In this document: positions 25,737 to 39,200 of the stretch, piece after piece
Layout of the letters: each line of letters starts with the position of its first letter
How positions within the stretch are numbered: the first letter of the stretch is position 1
Assembly (NCBI GenBank): GCA_964036155.1
Contig: OZ038422.1
Span: 68,285,201 to 68,349,200, forward strand
DNA from: Diploscapter coronatus
Taxonomy: Eukaryota; Nematoda; Chromadorea; Rhabditida; Rhabditidae
Direction of reading: 5' to 3'
Length of the DNA stretch: 64,000 nt
Made by a program: the position numbers and the translations under genes
The notes under the pieces: generated by a model
Seen by the model: only the letters and a program-made list of their open reading frames with translations
Told to the model about the DNA's origin: nothing
The model's database searches: none

Positions 25737-28700
25737 ATGGGTGATCTGACCCTAGCCCGGCTCCTCTTTCCTCTGCTACTTTCCATAGCTCTGGCAAGTC
25801 AGTTGGCATTCGCGCAGCAGAAATGGAATGCAGGAAACTATCCAAATCCTATGATCAATTTCAAGCAATGCGGAATGAAGGTAAAAGAAACTGTTTACAA
25901 TTTGAGAGTTCTCTGAATTATATGATTAAATTTATTAGATATTCGCAGAATAATTATTACGTGGTCGCACAAGCTTTTCAGTCATTTCCCTCTCAGTCTC
26001 TATTTGTCTTGCTCAATGAGCAAACATAATAGACAGGCGATACTGTGATGGGAATTTGATAATAGTTTTTGAACCCTTGAAAGGAAATCACACTTGTTCA
26101 AGAATTTAAAAAAAAAAAAAAATTAATTAGGAAATTCTGTAGGAAATATAATAAAATTGTAGAATATTAGTGGTGACATATCGAGCAGCATACATTTTAG
26201 ATGTCAAGTCTGATCTGCGATCCAGATGGAGTCCTTTCGGAAAGCGATCGATACAGATTGAATCATGAATTGCAACAGTTGGAAACAAGAACTAGACAGG
26301 TTAAAATTTATATAAAAATAAGGTTTAAATCAATATCTGAAGAATCAAATCGGGAATATTTTGAGTTTTCGAGAACATTAATGTGGCAAAAATGTCAATA
26401 TGACGAAGGAATAAAAGTTGTACACGAAAAACTTGAACGAGAGATCGATGGGAGATTAGATCAAAGAGATAAGCTGGAAATGAATAGGATAGAAAGAAGA
26501 AGGAGAGGATACATAAATGGAAAGGGCATCATTCTGGAACTAATTTGATTCTTGATCATGCACTATATCCTGGATCTCGGTCATTATGTGGGGTGACATA
26601 AAAATTTTTCGGAAAGAATCACTAATAAAGTAGATAGTATGCAGAAGAAATAAGATTGAACATGTATATCCCTGAAAATTGAAAATTAATCATGTTGATT
26701 ACTTCTTAGTACTTTTATTAATTGCTTTTGAAAAGTGTAAATATATCAATATGAGAGTATCAAGAATATACTAGATTTTTAAGGATCGTGCCCCGTCATT
26801 CTGCGAGAAGAAAGGAGTCACAGCTCTGATGGCTGTCGCACGAAGGGTTCAGGATGGAAGTCAGCAGGTTAAAATTTTATGGCATACAAAATTTATTGAT
26901 TTATTATCCTTAAAACGTGATTTTCTAAAAATGTTTTAGATGAAATATTGCTGATTTTATCAGTAACGATCTTGAACTATTTTTTTCCTTCAATTTAAGT
27001 CGAGAAGTTTAGAAGGAAATTATTTAGCATTTTTCATGAAACTAAACTTTATACAATAATATCGAATATCAGAAAGATCGAAAAAAAAACAACGTTTTTA
27101 GACAGTGAAAGATATGGGGAATAGAATGCTAAAGAGTTGGAGCATCGACCCTCAATGTCAGAAGGCTGTCGTGTTCGTGCTCTCTGTCGAGGACAAGAAA
27201 TTCTGGATTGCAAGAGACGATGCTACTCCTGTTTATGGTTAACTTTTTCTCCTTTCTTCTAAAATAATGTAATTCATACTCTACAAACTAACCGTACACA
27301 GATGAATGAGACCATTAATGATTTTTGTATGTTTGATGATACATTCACTTAGCATGGTCAGATTGTTTATGAAAGGTCTGCTAAATTTACGACGCCTTTT
27401 TATAGCAATCTCAAGAAGAAAATATGAAAAATCTTTTTGGTTTCACATAATTATGCACAAATGATCATGCTTCTTATTTCTATCCGAGGTTTAATTATTG
27501 TAAATTTAGATAATGAACTGCAAGAAATCTTTCAACAAAGCAAGTCCCTGCTTGGCTCTGGACAACTTTCTCAGGGATTACAGAATATTATGAAAGGAAT
27601 TTGGTATAGAAGAAAAAATCTCGATCAAAATGGTATTTTCGTGATTTAAGGGAAAAAGCAGTTTCGAAACAATCTCAATCCAACTATCCATCGGGAGGTG
27701 GCGGGAAACAGAAACCTTTCCAGCCTCAACCGCAGCCCCCATTTTCTGGAGGTGGGGGGAAAGGCAAGTCATCTGGAGGCGGTGGTCAGTTTTACTTATT
27801 TTCTTATTTACTATTTAAGAAAAAAACGCTGAATAATTCACGAGTGTTAAATTTCTATATTGGAACATATGGATAGGGTCCCCAAGTAGATATGATGATT
27901 TTTGGCAGAAAAGTCGAGAGAGTTATAAATAACATTATTGTGAAGAAGAATTAAATTCAAAATTTTCCTAGCAGAATGAACCACAAAAATCCGTCGCTCG
28001 AAATGAACACATTTTGACAAACTGCGCGGACGCAAAATTATGATCTGATTTTTGACACAGCATTGCTTTATTAAATTTATCATTGATTTCTGCCAGGTCT
28101 TTCATGAAATTTTGGGTTTGAAGGGTACTTCCTTCCCAAATTTCTGTTTCTAACTACCACACTTCTACCACAAACACATTTTTGCAAAGGGACGGAGCTT
28201 GGGGACTCTACATGTGGACAAAATCTTTTGATGAGATCTTGTACATCTGTGAAGTCAAGTTTCCTTAGGAAATCTTATTTCAGAGCTTTATTTTGAGAGA
28301 AAAACACCGAGTTTTAATACTTTCAGACTTGAGTAACCTTGTAAATGCTAATTTTCAGGTTTAAAATATATCCAAGCTTCTTTGATTTAGGCAGCTCGAT
28401 ATTCTCATCTCTGGGTCTGAAATTCTGGCTAATACTCTTCCTCATCGTGCTGCCAATCCTTCTGTGCTGCTGTTGTCTATACTGCTGTTGCTGCAGAGGA
28501 AGGGGAGGAGGCGACAGATCGCAAGTCCCCACTGATCCCGGGTATGCTGAGGGAGGCGGTCGGCGTGCTGGAGGTTTGTTTGCAAAACCGTATCGACTAA
28601 AATTAAAATCTCATCTGGATTACACAGGAAAAAAACTAAATAGATGAAATGTAATTTCAGCCATTTTTGAGCTACATATCGATTTTATTCCATTTCTTTT

Positions 28701-29335
28701 CAATTTAGTTCTGTCTCATTACTAGGTTATTTTTCCTTCTTCTATAAATGCGTTTTCTTCATCCAGCTTGTTTGCAGGCGGCGGAGGCTCGATGTTCAAC
28801 AACATTCTTGGTTCGTTCGGAGGAGCAGGAATCGGCTCGATGTTGGGCAACTTCTTGTCGAACCGCAACCGAGGAGGAGGAGGAGGAGGAGGAGGGGAGA
28901 TGGGAGGAATGGGTGAGAAAATATAGAGAATATTCTGCAATTACCTTAATAAGTTGACGTTTATTATAGGTGGAGGAGGAAGCTATCCAATGGGCGACGG
29001 GTATTCAGGAGGCGGCGGCGGCGGCACCAATTACGATTACCAGGGAGGCGGAGCTTACCCCGCTGGACCACAACCCGGATATGGCGATAATAGCGGCCAG
29101 GGTGGAGGCCTCTACCCAAGTGCGAAGATTAAGAGTGAAGGTAGGGGAATTTGAAATATTTATTATCAGTCTAAATTAAAATCATTTATTTCCTTCTCAT
29201 TTTATGTGAATCTCGATAGTTTGAGAATAATTTTCAAAATACTGGCGAGAAATATTACGTTTATAAAGGATTGAGATTTGTATATTTCTATCTTGATTGA
29301 AACAATAAATTTTAGGAGCTGGCGGCGATTTCTAG
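25737..29335 (+). CDS. TPM-domain membrane protein (MOLO-1 family)
   Basis: Exons 25737-25880, 26201-26299, 26784-26867, 27102-27237, 27510-27603, 27651-27784, 28391-28573, 28778-28912, 28970-29140, 29316-29335; about 399 aa. A signal peptide (MGDLTLARLLFPLLL to AFA, residues 1-26) is followed by WNAGNYPNP and an extracellular TPM domain (about 30-200; SLICDPDGVLSESDR, VTALMAVARRV, LGSGQLSQGLQNIMKGIW). Then come a Gly/Pro/Gln linker, one membrane span (about 240-262; FWLILFLIVLPILL), a dense cysteine cluster CCCCLYCCCC, and a very Gly-rich tail with Tyr. This architecture is that of nematode MOLO-1. That protein is an auxiliary subunit modulating levamisole-type acetylcholine receptors; other TPM family members are uncharacterised. 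Which paralogue this is cannot be settled here. The cysteine cluster next to the membrane may be lipidated, which is inference. Confidence 0.88.
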
Positions 29336-30816
29336 AATGTATTACAACTGCTCACCTAGGCAATGGACCTTCTTTCCGATGAAATGACGATATTCCAAAC
29401 GGCTAATCAACAAAATCTGCTCTACTTATTTTACGTCTTGCGGCTATCATTTGGCTCGTAGGTTTTCAGTTTTGTTCTTCTACTTTTTATTGTTTTATTT
29501 GGCTGCTAAATTTCGAATGGATATTTTCAATTTCGGATTTAGATCGTTCAGGCCCTCAAATATCGTTCTATTTTACTATTTTCGATATAGCAATGCATTA
29601 GGTGCTAGTCTGCACAAGTCATATGCAGTTATTTTTTTCATTTATCAAAATATATTATATTCACCTCACAAATTCTGCACAGCTTCTGCGTTTAAATCCA
29701 GCTGATTTTTTGTAATTCATCGTTATCATTTCAGTTTATACATACTAGCGATTATTTAGCGTTTATTGCTATTGGAACTTACGATGATCGAATCAAATAT
29801 CTAAATGTTCAATTATTTATGAGATTTTATTCAATCACCAGTTACAAAATAGTCCCACTTCTGCCGACTAAATGCCCATTTGCAGTTCCAAATTCCTTAA
29901 TCATATTTAGCCTGGCTTACTCGATGCCTTTCAACGAATCTCAAAGATTGTATGTAAAATTTATCGTAAATAAAATGAATGAAAGAATGATATAAAATTC
30001 ACGTTTATTCTCGACTTTTTTTTTTAAAGATCATCGATTTGGTGAAAAAGAAACAATTCGAAAGAAAGAACAGGTAAACTAAATCTTGAATCAGGAGGAG
30101 ATAAAAAATAAAAAGAAGAGGATCTATGATGAAGAACGAGTAAAAGACTGCCCAACAGTAATTGTTGAACGAAAACGAAAATCAGGGATGAGTTGGGAAT
30201 GGAAATGGGCGGGACAAATAAAGCCTAATCATTTGACAATCAGCGACAATGACTGATGGAGAACTAACCACAATGGGAGAGGAGAAATGATTAGATTACG
30301 AGATTTCAGAGTAAAATTGAAATTTTGATTGGAAAATCCTAATTGATCAATCATAAAATATTTCCAGATTTGGACAGGATTTTGAAATATCACCAACTTT
30401 GAAAAGCCATTATCACTATCTCAATTTTGAAGTTAACGATATCCAAAGATCCACATCAAATGCGTCCAAATCAGTTCATTAATCAGCAAATAAATCACCG
30501 AATTCCAGAACAAAGAAATTGGAATAAAGAAAGAAAAATAAAAAAAAAACAAGGGAGAAAGAAAAACAGACCAAATCCTTTTGGATCTGACAAGATAAGA
30601 ACTCGACTTCGGGCCCGGCTTTTTGAATGAGAGCAAGTGGAACCTACAAAATCGACATCGCTGATTACGAATATGCTATTTTTTTTTAGAAATAGAGTGG
30701 CATTCGCAGAAAATGTTTGCATATTCGTAATCAGCGATGCCAATTGGTGGTAGGTTTCACTTGATCCCATTCGACGAGTCAAACCCGACGTTAAATGCTT
30801 CTCTTGTGAAAGCGAA
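29336..30816. other. Convergent 3' region between TPM gene and dnj-19
   Basis: Holds the 3' ends of two converging genes. I see no supported coding exon. The Phe/Tyr-rich open frame at 29451-29705 and the Lys/Arg-rich frame at 30427-30630 look like chance. The inverted repeat at 30634-30763 is listed separately. Confidence 0.6.
30634..30763. repeat. Two-step inverted repeat next to dnj-19 3' end
   Basis: The inner arms (30657-30676 and 30719-30738) are perfectly complementary over 20 nt (ATCGCTGATTACGAATATGC). Outer arms of 14 nt (30634-30647, starting CAAGTGGAACC, and 30750-30763) differ at one position. The loop is 42 nt. It lies 54 nt past the dnj-19 stop and should therefore be transcribed in the dnj-19 3' UTR. 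Confidence 0.8.
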
Positions 30817-33800
30817 TCAGGACTGCGCGCACTGGACTCCAGGCCCGTGTCCGCCCACTTCCTCGTCCTCGTCATCGCTCTCGTAGGCCTGGTTGCCGCG
30901 ACGCTGGTACTTCTTCTCATCGTAGTCGAACAACGAAACCTAGAGGAATAACAATTGAAATGAATTTTACTTGATACTGATTGAATTTTTCAAAGAAAAA
31001 GGACGAATTTAGGAGTAATAATGGGAACCTCTGCTGATCTTTATGCTAAATTTGGCCATAGTGCAAAAGCAAGAATAGTAGGAAGGGAAGAATGAGAAAC
31101 ACAAAGAAATAACAACGAAATTTAAGATAGTGCATTATTAGAATTCTCCTATTTACTATATCATTTTCATTCATATAGCTCTTAAAGTATGCTGGAGAGT
31201 TCGAGGGGCGGAGAGCTGATTATGACGGAGAGGTAATAAAAATTGGGAAATAAATATGGAGAGGGTAGGGTAGAGCCAAATAGAGGCAAATTTAGTATTA
31301 AAATGATAAGTTCATCGAGATGCACATTTTGGTATCCAATTTGCCCTATCCTTGCCCTCTCAATTTGTATCACCTCTCCGGCATACTTTAAGAGCCATTA
31401 ATATTAATAAATATTGATAAAAATGAAAAAAAAAACCTCTTCGAACTGTCCTGCGGGCGGTTGTGGCGTCTTCTTGACTGCAGGGAAGCAGGCCTCCAGT
31501 TGCTGAAAGAGAACGTTCATAATTTTTATACAAGTATATAGCAGACGGAAAAAGAAATTTCAATGGCATTTTGTTATTTTATCTTTCATCGAGAGGTTCG
31601 ATTTCTCTTTTCGAATTTTTGTTAAATAAAACAACGCGATTTGTAGTAGAGTTACCTTATATTTAGCCTCGGAATCGAGGAAGTGATCGTCGGGGAACTT
31701 GACAGAGAGCATCACGAACAGATTACCCTTGAGCTCTGCGAACTGCTGCTTCGGCATTCCCTCTCCCAAAATGCCACGCACCGAGCCTTAAGAAATTAAT
31801 GAAATGACAAATTTAAAGCGGTTATTCTTGGAAGTTTTCTGCTTTTCTGCAACACAATCGGAAACAACGTCATTAGCCTGCCTGTGCACTCCATTTGCAC
31901 AAAATTAAAACGACATCAATATATCGTAATTCGGTATTAATGGAAATTATAACTGAATTTTGAAGAAAAGACAAGTAAAAAATCTACTCAAGATTATGAT
32001 TAGTGATTTGTATCCTGATTTTATCTGTACTAATTGCTAATAAACATGAGACAGTGCTGCAAAGATTTAAGAGAACAAATGACTAAACTGGTGTTGGATG
32101 CAGGGCTATAAAAAGTAAAAATAAACGAGTGAAATCAAAACCGACATTTTCGTCCAACCTGGTTTGATAAATAGCAGATAGAAACAACAAAAGAATAAAA
32201 GATAAAGTTTGATAACTTCTAAAAACGTTTTAATGAAAGTAAGTTTTTACAAAAATAGAAAAAAAAACTGACTTGGTTTGATGATATCACCGGGCTTGCC
32301 TTTGAGAATGAGCGTCCTGCCATCCAAGTGAGTGATGTGGAACTCGAATCCGCACAGAGCCTCGTTCAGAGTCAATTCCCTGCGAAATCCTTCATCATTT
32401 CTCCATCACCCTCAATTTTCCTTACCGTTTGATAAAGAGATCATCCCCCTTGCGCTCGAACACGTCGTGATCCTTCACTTGGATCACAATGATCAAATCA
32501 CCGGGCTCAATTTCTGGCTGAAATAGCTTATCTTCCTATTCATTCTTTAATTTCATGGAAATTTAGCAGTTTTTGTATGATACGGTAAAATATTGAAAAA
32601 GTCAGTCTTGTCAAAAGAGTAAGAGAGAATTATCGATGGTGCAGATAATATTTGCAATTTTATAAATATGACTAGCGTCTTCAAATTTTCGAACATTTCA
32701 AAAAATATCTTACATCCGTCTGATCACCCTCATTGGCGAATTTGATCTTCTCCCCATGTCTCGCTCCAGGGTGCACATTCACTTCGATGATCTTCTGCAC
32801 CTGCTCGCACCGCTCTCCTTTGCACAATTTGCACTGCTCGTCTTCAGGAACACGGCAACCTGCAAACGAGTATAAACTAATCGATTGTGTTGGGAATCAG
32901 TTTGAGCCAGGATAAAATGGAATGAGATTCCAATTCGAAATATGAATGGCATTTAACAACTTTATGATTCTGAATGCATTGTGTTCTGTCTTCTAATAAC
33001 AAAAATTATCATCTCTCATCTTCATGATATTTCTGTTCCCTAGAAATAGTAGGAAAAACTCGAGGAGAAGAAACTTTACCATCAAGGAATATGCAATACA
33101 GTGAGAAGTGGTATGCAAACTAGAAAAATGCAAAGATAAAATTGAAATTCTGCTGAATGACTAAAAAATAATTCTAAGGAAAAATACTGACCATCACCCT
33201 TGCAGGCATCGCATCTGGTCTGCATTTGCTGAAGCATTCCCGGGCCGATCTGCTGAGTGATGAGTCGAATGCCCCTGCCTTTGCATGTGCTGCATTTGTA
33301 CACCTGACCGGGCTTCCCTCCAGACCTGCAATCAATCGTTATTCCCTGACATTTTCCAGAGGTTACATGTTGCCATCAAAAATTCGTTCCCTCGTGTTTT
33401 ACCCTCACTAATAATTTATCGCTAGTAGTAATGAATTATTCATAAAATGTCTGATAAATGGGCTATTCCAAGAGATTATGCATTTTAGAAGAGATGAAGT
33501 AATGAAGTATACAATTACTAACCCTTTGCAACTCGTGCAGAGCACCTTCTTGGACAGCTTCAGCTTGGACGTCTTTCCTTTGTAAGCCTCTTCCAGAGAA
33601 ATGTTCAAGGGGTAGACTGTTTCGGGGAACTTTCTCCTCATCCTTAAATTCATATTTTTAGAAAAAAATTAATATCTTCTTCTTTTCTCTAATGTTCCAT
33701 CAGTCATCTTTTCAAAACTTCGAAATTGATGGTCTTCGGTATTACTACTGAATCTTTACTGTCGGAACTTGCGTCATCGATTTTTAGAAAATAAGTGACG

Positions 33801-35497
33801 AAAATTTAGTAATGCCTACAAATGCGAGTAGAAGCGTCATTCGTGAAAATTTGAGTGATGGTCTAAGCACTTATATTAATCTAATTCGGCTGAAGCTTGA
33901 CAGACTTTCGCTGTCAGATTGTCACAATATGAGTACAAAATCTGCCAAATTTGATCATTATGAGCGTCATGACAGACGCGTGAATTATTAGAGATAGGTC
34001 GATTCTTGTCTACTACTGTAAGTAGTAAAATATAAATTGCTCATTGATAAGCTTATAAAAATTGAAACTCAAGTAGTCGAACAAAATGGTTTAAAAATTT
34101 TTTTTTTTTTAAATCTGACCGCCTTCTGCCTCCGCCACCCATAAAGAAGCCGGGAAATCCGCCCATTTCGTCGTCCGAATCGGCTCCGCCCCCGAACAGG
34201 TGCGAGAACAGATCGCTCATTCCTCCACCTTCAATTGTTACGGTACTCATATTTTACAAGAGAATAATTATTTTAGAAATCTTTTGATAGTTAAAATCGA
34301 ATTGGTGTTGAATAGAATCAAGTAAAAAATAATAAAAAAAAAGTTGGAACAGAAATCGAATTTGTCTCAGTGGGCGCATTTCAGAGATAATTCGGTTAGC
34401 ATTTTAGACAGGTTATTTAGCAGAAACGAGTTTCGAAAAACACATGGGCGTGGACGAATAATTTTGTTTTAGTGAATTCGTCGAAACTTCGGATAGTTTA
34501 CGAGATGCAAGGAAAGTATCGCGTTAATTTTTAAAATCTAGCAAAATCGTTATCCCGAATCTTGCGTGGTTTGAAGTAATGGTTGGAGCATGACATTTTT
34601 GGTTTTGATATTCACGATGCGATTCGTAAAAATCGCTTTAAATTCGGATACAAATTTTACACACGTTCCTTTTCAAACAGGAAAATTATCTTTGAATAGG
34701 GGAAGATGTGAAAAAGCGGCATTAGGGCGCATTTATACCTTGTTCGCAAGTGTGCACGAACATGTACGAGTGCGGCGCGCGAAGAGAACTGAAGCAAAAA
34801 AGGATAAAAGTAGCGTGGATGAACACGAGACGCAGAGGACGAGATCAACGAGGAAAATAGAGAACGCATATCAGAGAGCCGAGATAATAGTGTGCCTGTG
34901 CACACGAGTAAAGTAAACGCGCCCTTAACCGACCTCCAGCTCCTCCCTCTTTGATGGCATCCAGACCCGCTCGATCGTACAGACTCTTCTTCTCCGGATT
35001 CGAAAGAATTTCGTACGCAAACGAAATCTCCTTGAACTGGAAACAGAAAAGATAATTTTCATGTCAATTTTATAGAAAATTTTACCTTATCGCCATGATC
35101 CGGATTTTTGTCTGGATGGTACTGTTTTGCCAAGTTGCGATACGACTAAAATATTTAATTTCAACAGAAAATTCCAAGGGTACATTTCTTTTCGTCTCAT
35201 AATTTTATTGCAAGTTTTGTTAACCCGTTCAATCGACAAAATTGCGTTTTAGGTAGGTTTTCAAGGAATTGTTGGAAATAATGGGTGCAGGGAAATTCAA
35301 ACGAATTTCTTTGAATTATCACAAAACTAACATCATTCCTGGCTAATTTTCAATGCTTTAAAAGCAGGTACAAAAAGTTGCACCTTTTTGATATCGTCGT
35401 CGCTGGCGTCTGGCCGGACGTTGAGCAAGTCGTAGAGCTTCGTGTCGACCGGGCCGCCTCCCGAACGAGGCCCTCCTCCTCCCATATTGAAGAACAT
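30817..35497 (-). CDS. dnj-19: Type I DnaJ/Hsp40 co-chaperone (DNAJA, DNJ-19 type)
   Basis: Cytosolic J-protein that stimulates Hsp70 ATPase activity and delivers substrates. Exons: 35497-35384, 35145-35086, 35036-34934, 34228-34120, 33642-33523, 33325-33192, 32859-32714, 32517-32426, 32379-32273, 31786-31656, 31502-31437, 30939-30817; about 434 aa, usual DNAJA length. J-domain at about residues 20-85 ([27 protein letters not shown]); Gly-rich segment with [15 protein letters not shown]; zinc-finger CxxCxG motifs [24 protein letters not shown] and CKLCKGER; client-binding domains with [17 protein letters not shown] and GEGMPKQQ. It ends in CAQS, a CaaX box that should be prenylated, as in DNAJA2-type proteins. 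The acceptor of exon 4 (TTGAAG at about 34229) is atypical, but it is the only one found that keeps the frame. The intron at 30940-31436 holds an inverted-repeat element. Confidence 0.95.
31178..31395. mobile_element. MITE-like inverted-repeat element in a dnj-19 intron
   Basis: Terminal inverted repeats of 22 nt (31178-31199 and 31374-31395) begin with GCTCTTAAAGTATGC and differ at one position. The internal sequence of about 170 bp is itself partly self-complementary (related GGAGAGGT and AAATTG segments). The whole 218-bp unit sits inside the last intron of dnj-19. No coding capacity and no clear target-site duplication. Confidence 0.65.
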
Positions 35498-36269
35498 CTT
35501 CCTCTTCCAATTGGCTGCTGAACAAAAGCGTTTAAATTCAGAAATGCACGATTTCAATAGTTCGAGCAGAACAAAAGCGATAATGCACGAAAATCGAAAA
35601 CGAGCAAGGAGAAAAGTCGAGAAGTGAAAGAATTCTAATCATTTGAGCGGCAACATTTTCGAATAGACACTTGACAAAAATAGATAAGTTGCGAAAATCG
35701 ATGAAAAATGACGAATGATGAAAAACTCGATGAGAAGTCAAATTCGCCATGTTTCGAGAACAATTTCTTTCGCCTAACGTTTTTAGCCGTTGAGTGCCTG
35801 TAAATGGCAGGCAGGTGGTGCAGGACCTGTGCAGGCAGAGAGTCAGAGCGAGAGACCGCCTTCTTTTGCATGCCCCCTCTGCGATAATCCTCTTTCTTGC
35901 ACAGCACAGACCCTGGCTAGAGGCAGTTTATTGGTCTAGTCAGTGGACGTGCGAGAGAGGAAACTCGCTTTTGAACAGCCTTATCGTTTTATTTCGTCCT
36001 CTTTCATTTCCAAGTTAGAACTCCCTTCGAGAATTCGTCTATTTCCCTGTTTACAAACCATTCGTCGTATTTTCTGCCCTCGTCGTCGAATCATTACCAT
36101 TTCCCTCGTGATTTCGACGCATTTCTGCTTTATATTATTGAAAGCGCTCATTCCAGTTTATACGATTTATCAAACTGCACTTCGGCTCAGTCAATGCAGA
36201 GCAATCATTGCCTATTGATTGAGTGGCAAACGACATAATTTTTCACGATCAAAGCGAATTTCCGCTCAG
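35498..36269. other. Divergent promoter region of dnj-19 and the nuclear receptor gene
   Basis: 772 bp between two divergent start codons. It must contain both promoters and 5' UTRs. Open frames on both strands (for example 35635-35907 minus) show no family resemblance. Confidence 0.55.
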
Positions 36270-39200
36270 ATGTCGGAGAAAATTCCTCCAGGTTTGAAAT
36301 ATCTGAAACTCCACAAAACTCTAGCTTTCAGGAACCTTGTGCGTTGTCTGCGAAGATTTGGCGACGGGCAATCACTACAACGTTCCTTCGTGTAATGGAT
36401 GCAAGACATTCTTCCGGCGCGCGCTTGTGGTACGTGTTCTTTTTAGTTCAAAACCTTTTGAAATTCATTCTTTTTCGACAAAAATGCAGCAAATTTCAAC
36501 TCCAAAGTTGGCTTTTCAAAAACGAAATCCGCCAAGCAGAAAAATAGTTATATGAAGAAGCTAGAATGTCTTCTTTCTCTTTCAGAAAGATACATTATTT
36601 TCGCGGGTCGCGTTTTGAGAGGCCTGTTCCAAAGAGTTTTGGGCGACATTCCTAAAGTCTGTTAGTTTTCATGAGTTAATTTGCAGAACAACCGCATCTT
36701 CACATGCATGGGCAACGGCAACTGTCCCGTGTCGAAGGGAGTTCGTTGTGCCTGTCGAAGCTGCAGGTTGAAAAAATGGTGAGTGCTTTTCTTCCCTTTG
36801 AAAAATTGAGACAGGTCTTAGCATAGCAGAATCATTTTCTTTGATATAAAGTTCACAAGATAAGAAGATAGTTTCATAATATTGTGTGGATACGTGATAC
36901 TGTTCAGGCTTTAATTTATCTAGGTCATGCAAATTAATCAAATCTTGGACATGCCCAAAAATCTCGAATTTGCAAATGTTATTCTTTCTCAACTCAGAAC
37001 ATGTTTTCCAAATTTTCAGTTTATCCGTTGGAATGGATAAGAACGCGATCCAAAATGATCGAGATAGGATTGGCTACACAAAGAGGAAGAGGAAGAATGA
37101 CAAGGGCGAGCAGCATCAAAATGGACATACTGAGTTAGTTTTTTTAATCATTTTTTATTATTCAAGATTTATTTCTGATGATACCGATCTTTCATATTCC
37201 GTGCACGTGTACGAAATTTGTCATAGTTAGACTAAATTTCTGCGAATTAGAAACCTTATCCAAAACTTGATCATTAAATCGCTGATTAAATGGGCTTATT
37301 TTGAATTTTCGCAGTTAATCTTCACAAAAATAATCATTTTCTGCATCACATCATAATCATAAAAATGAATAATCTCTTGCACTGACGTGACCATTTTCTA
37401 CTATTAAATGATGAAAGATTTCGTCTTTTTATTTAATGATCAAATTTGATTGCTTTTCTGATTCGAAAATTAAACTTTATAGGCTAGACTTGAAGATAGA
37501 TTTAGTTTTTGTCTTCCATTTCTACCTGCTTCCGGATTTCATGCGATAAGTCGTGTTCTTACCGACTAGTCTCGAAGTTCCATCATCATTTCATGTAGAT
37601 CCCCACATTAGCCAATTGCTCATTTCAAATAGACTATAAGTCGGGATTTCCACGTCAAACAGGAAGACAAATTATGACGCGTGAAATTGCTCATCAAAGT
37701 GCAAAATTTATTTATTTATTAAACTTCTTTCGGAAAGTTGCGAAAATTAATCCAAAAGCGTTAATCTGTTCACTACACGAAATATTCTCCGAATAACAAA
37801 ACTTTTGAGGCATTATTATAGAAAATCTTAAACATTTTGTACTATGCGCTTGTTCTTTTTCATTATTTACATTCCGAAATCAATTTTACACCTTCATACA
37901 TGAAATTAGGTTCTTGGAATTGCGAACACAAAATGGGCACATTCGTCTGCATACAAGTAATTCGCTAATTTCTAGTCGAGCAATCTTTGTAGTTCTAACG
38001 CCAGACCATTTCAAAAGAAAAATTATAGCAAACAGAAAATGCAACTGCACTAGTTCTAAAGCACTCCATAATTAATATTCAAAGGGAGAAAATTCTAAAT
38101 GAACATTTAATTTAACGGCTATCCGATCCAAATTTTCAACAACTTTTAAAGCACCGTAGATTTCAAAAATTAAGGATTGAGGAAGCTGTAAACAAAAATC
38201 TTCACTACCTATATATAGGAGCTTGCAAATAAGATAAAATTAATCATAAGTTAGGTTTTTGTAAGCAGTTATTAGTGTATTTTTAACTCCTCTACCTTAT
38301 AGATTGAGAAATCGAGAGATTCTATTTTTGCACAAATTTGTAGAAAGAACATTTTGCGCGTCTAACTTCTCGATTTTTCGAAGTTATGCTGTTTCAATTT
38401 GTGAGTAAATATTGAACAAGTTACAGCCAAAGACTATATTTCACAATTTTTCAAAGTCGAAATATCTTGCCAACTCTTATTTTGAGCATCTTCTAGCAAG
38501 ATTGGCAACAGCAATGAAATGATAGCTTATTATGGGAATTATCTGAACCCTTGAATCTTCTGTATTCACGCTCCTAAGCAGATTATCCTGTATTAAGCCA
38601 AATCGCGTCTCTTCTAAGCACCTTTCAGAGCTAATGTTTTACTAGATGAAGGAGATTCAATAAGCGAAATTGGAATAGAGATAAAGAAAATTCTTGCTCA
38701 ACTACGCGAATAAGCTGATTTTTGAAGACTTTAAATTAGATGATATTTTGATTTCATGATATACACCTTTCCACTAATATCCTTAAGGTACAGAAAATTT
38801 TAAGATAAAAAACTAATCTAAAATGATCATGCATCCAATTATTTTGACAGCTTTTAAGAATCAAAAATGGAAAATGAATCAAGATAAATCTCAGAGTTTG
38901 GGTACAAGAATATAAGTATTATTATAATCGAAATATAATATTGAATACACATAATATTTCAGAGAATTGAAATTGTCACCAGGAACTGCAGCGGGCATAG
39001 GATGTGAGGCCAGCACTAGTGCCAGTCCAAATGGGCACATCGAAAAGGATGTCAAAATTGATGTAAGGATTAGCATATTTGATTTGCCATTTAATTTCTG
39101 ATAAATAATAGTTTTAAAATATGCTAAGTTAAAAATTCTAATCTAGAGAATTTCAAGAGCTTGTTACAACATAACCTAATAGTCACTGCAGATGATCATG

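Noticed and set aside
34590..34916. Plus-strand open frame of 108 codons inside a dnj-19 intron
   Set aside because: It lies entirely within the intron at 34229-34933 of an opposite-strand gene, has charged low-complexity composition and no splice partners.
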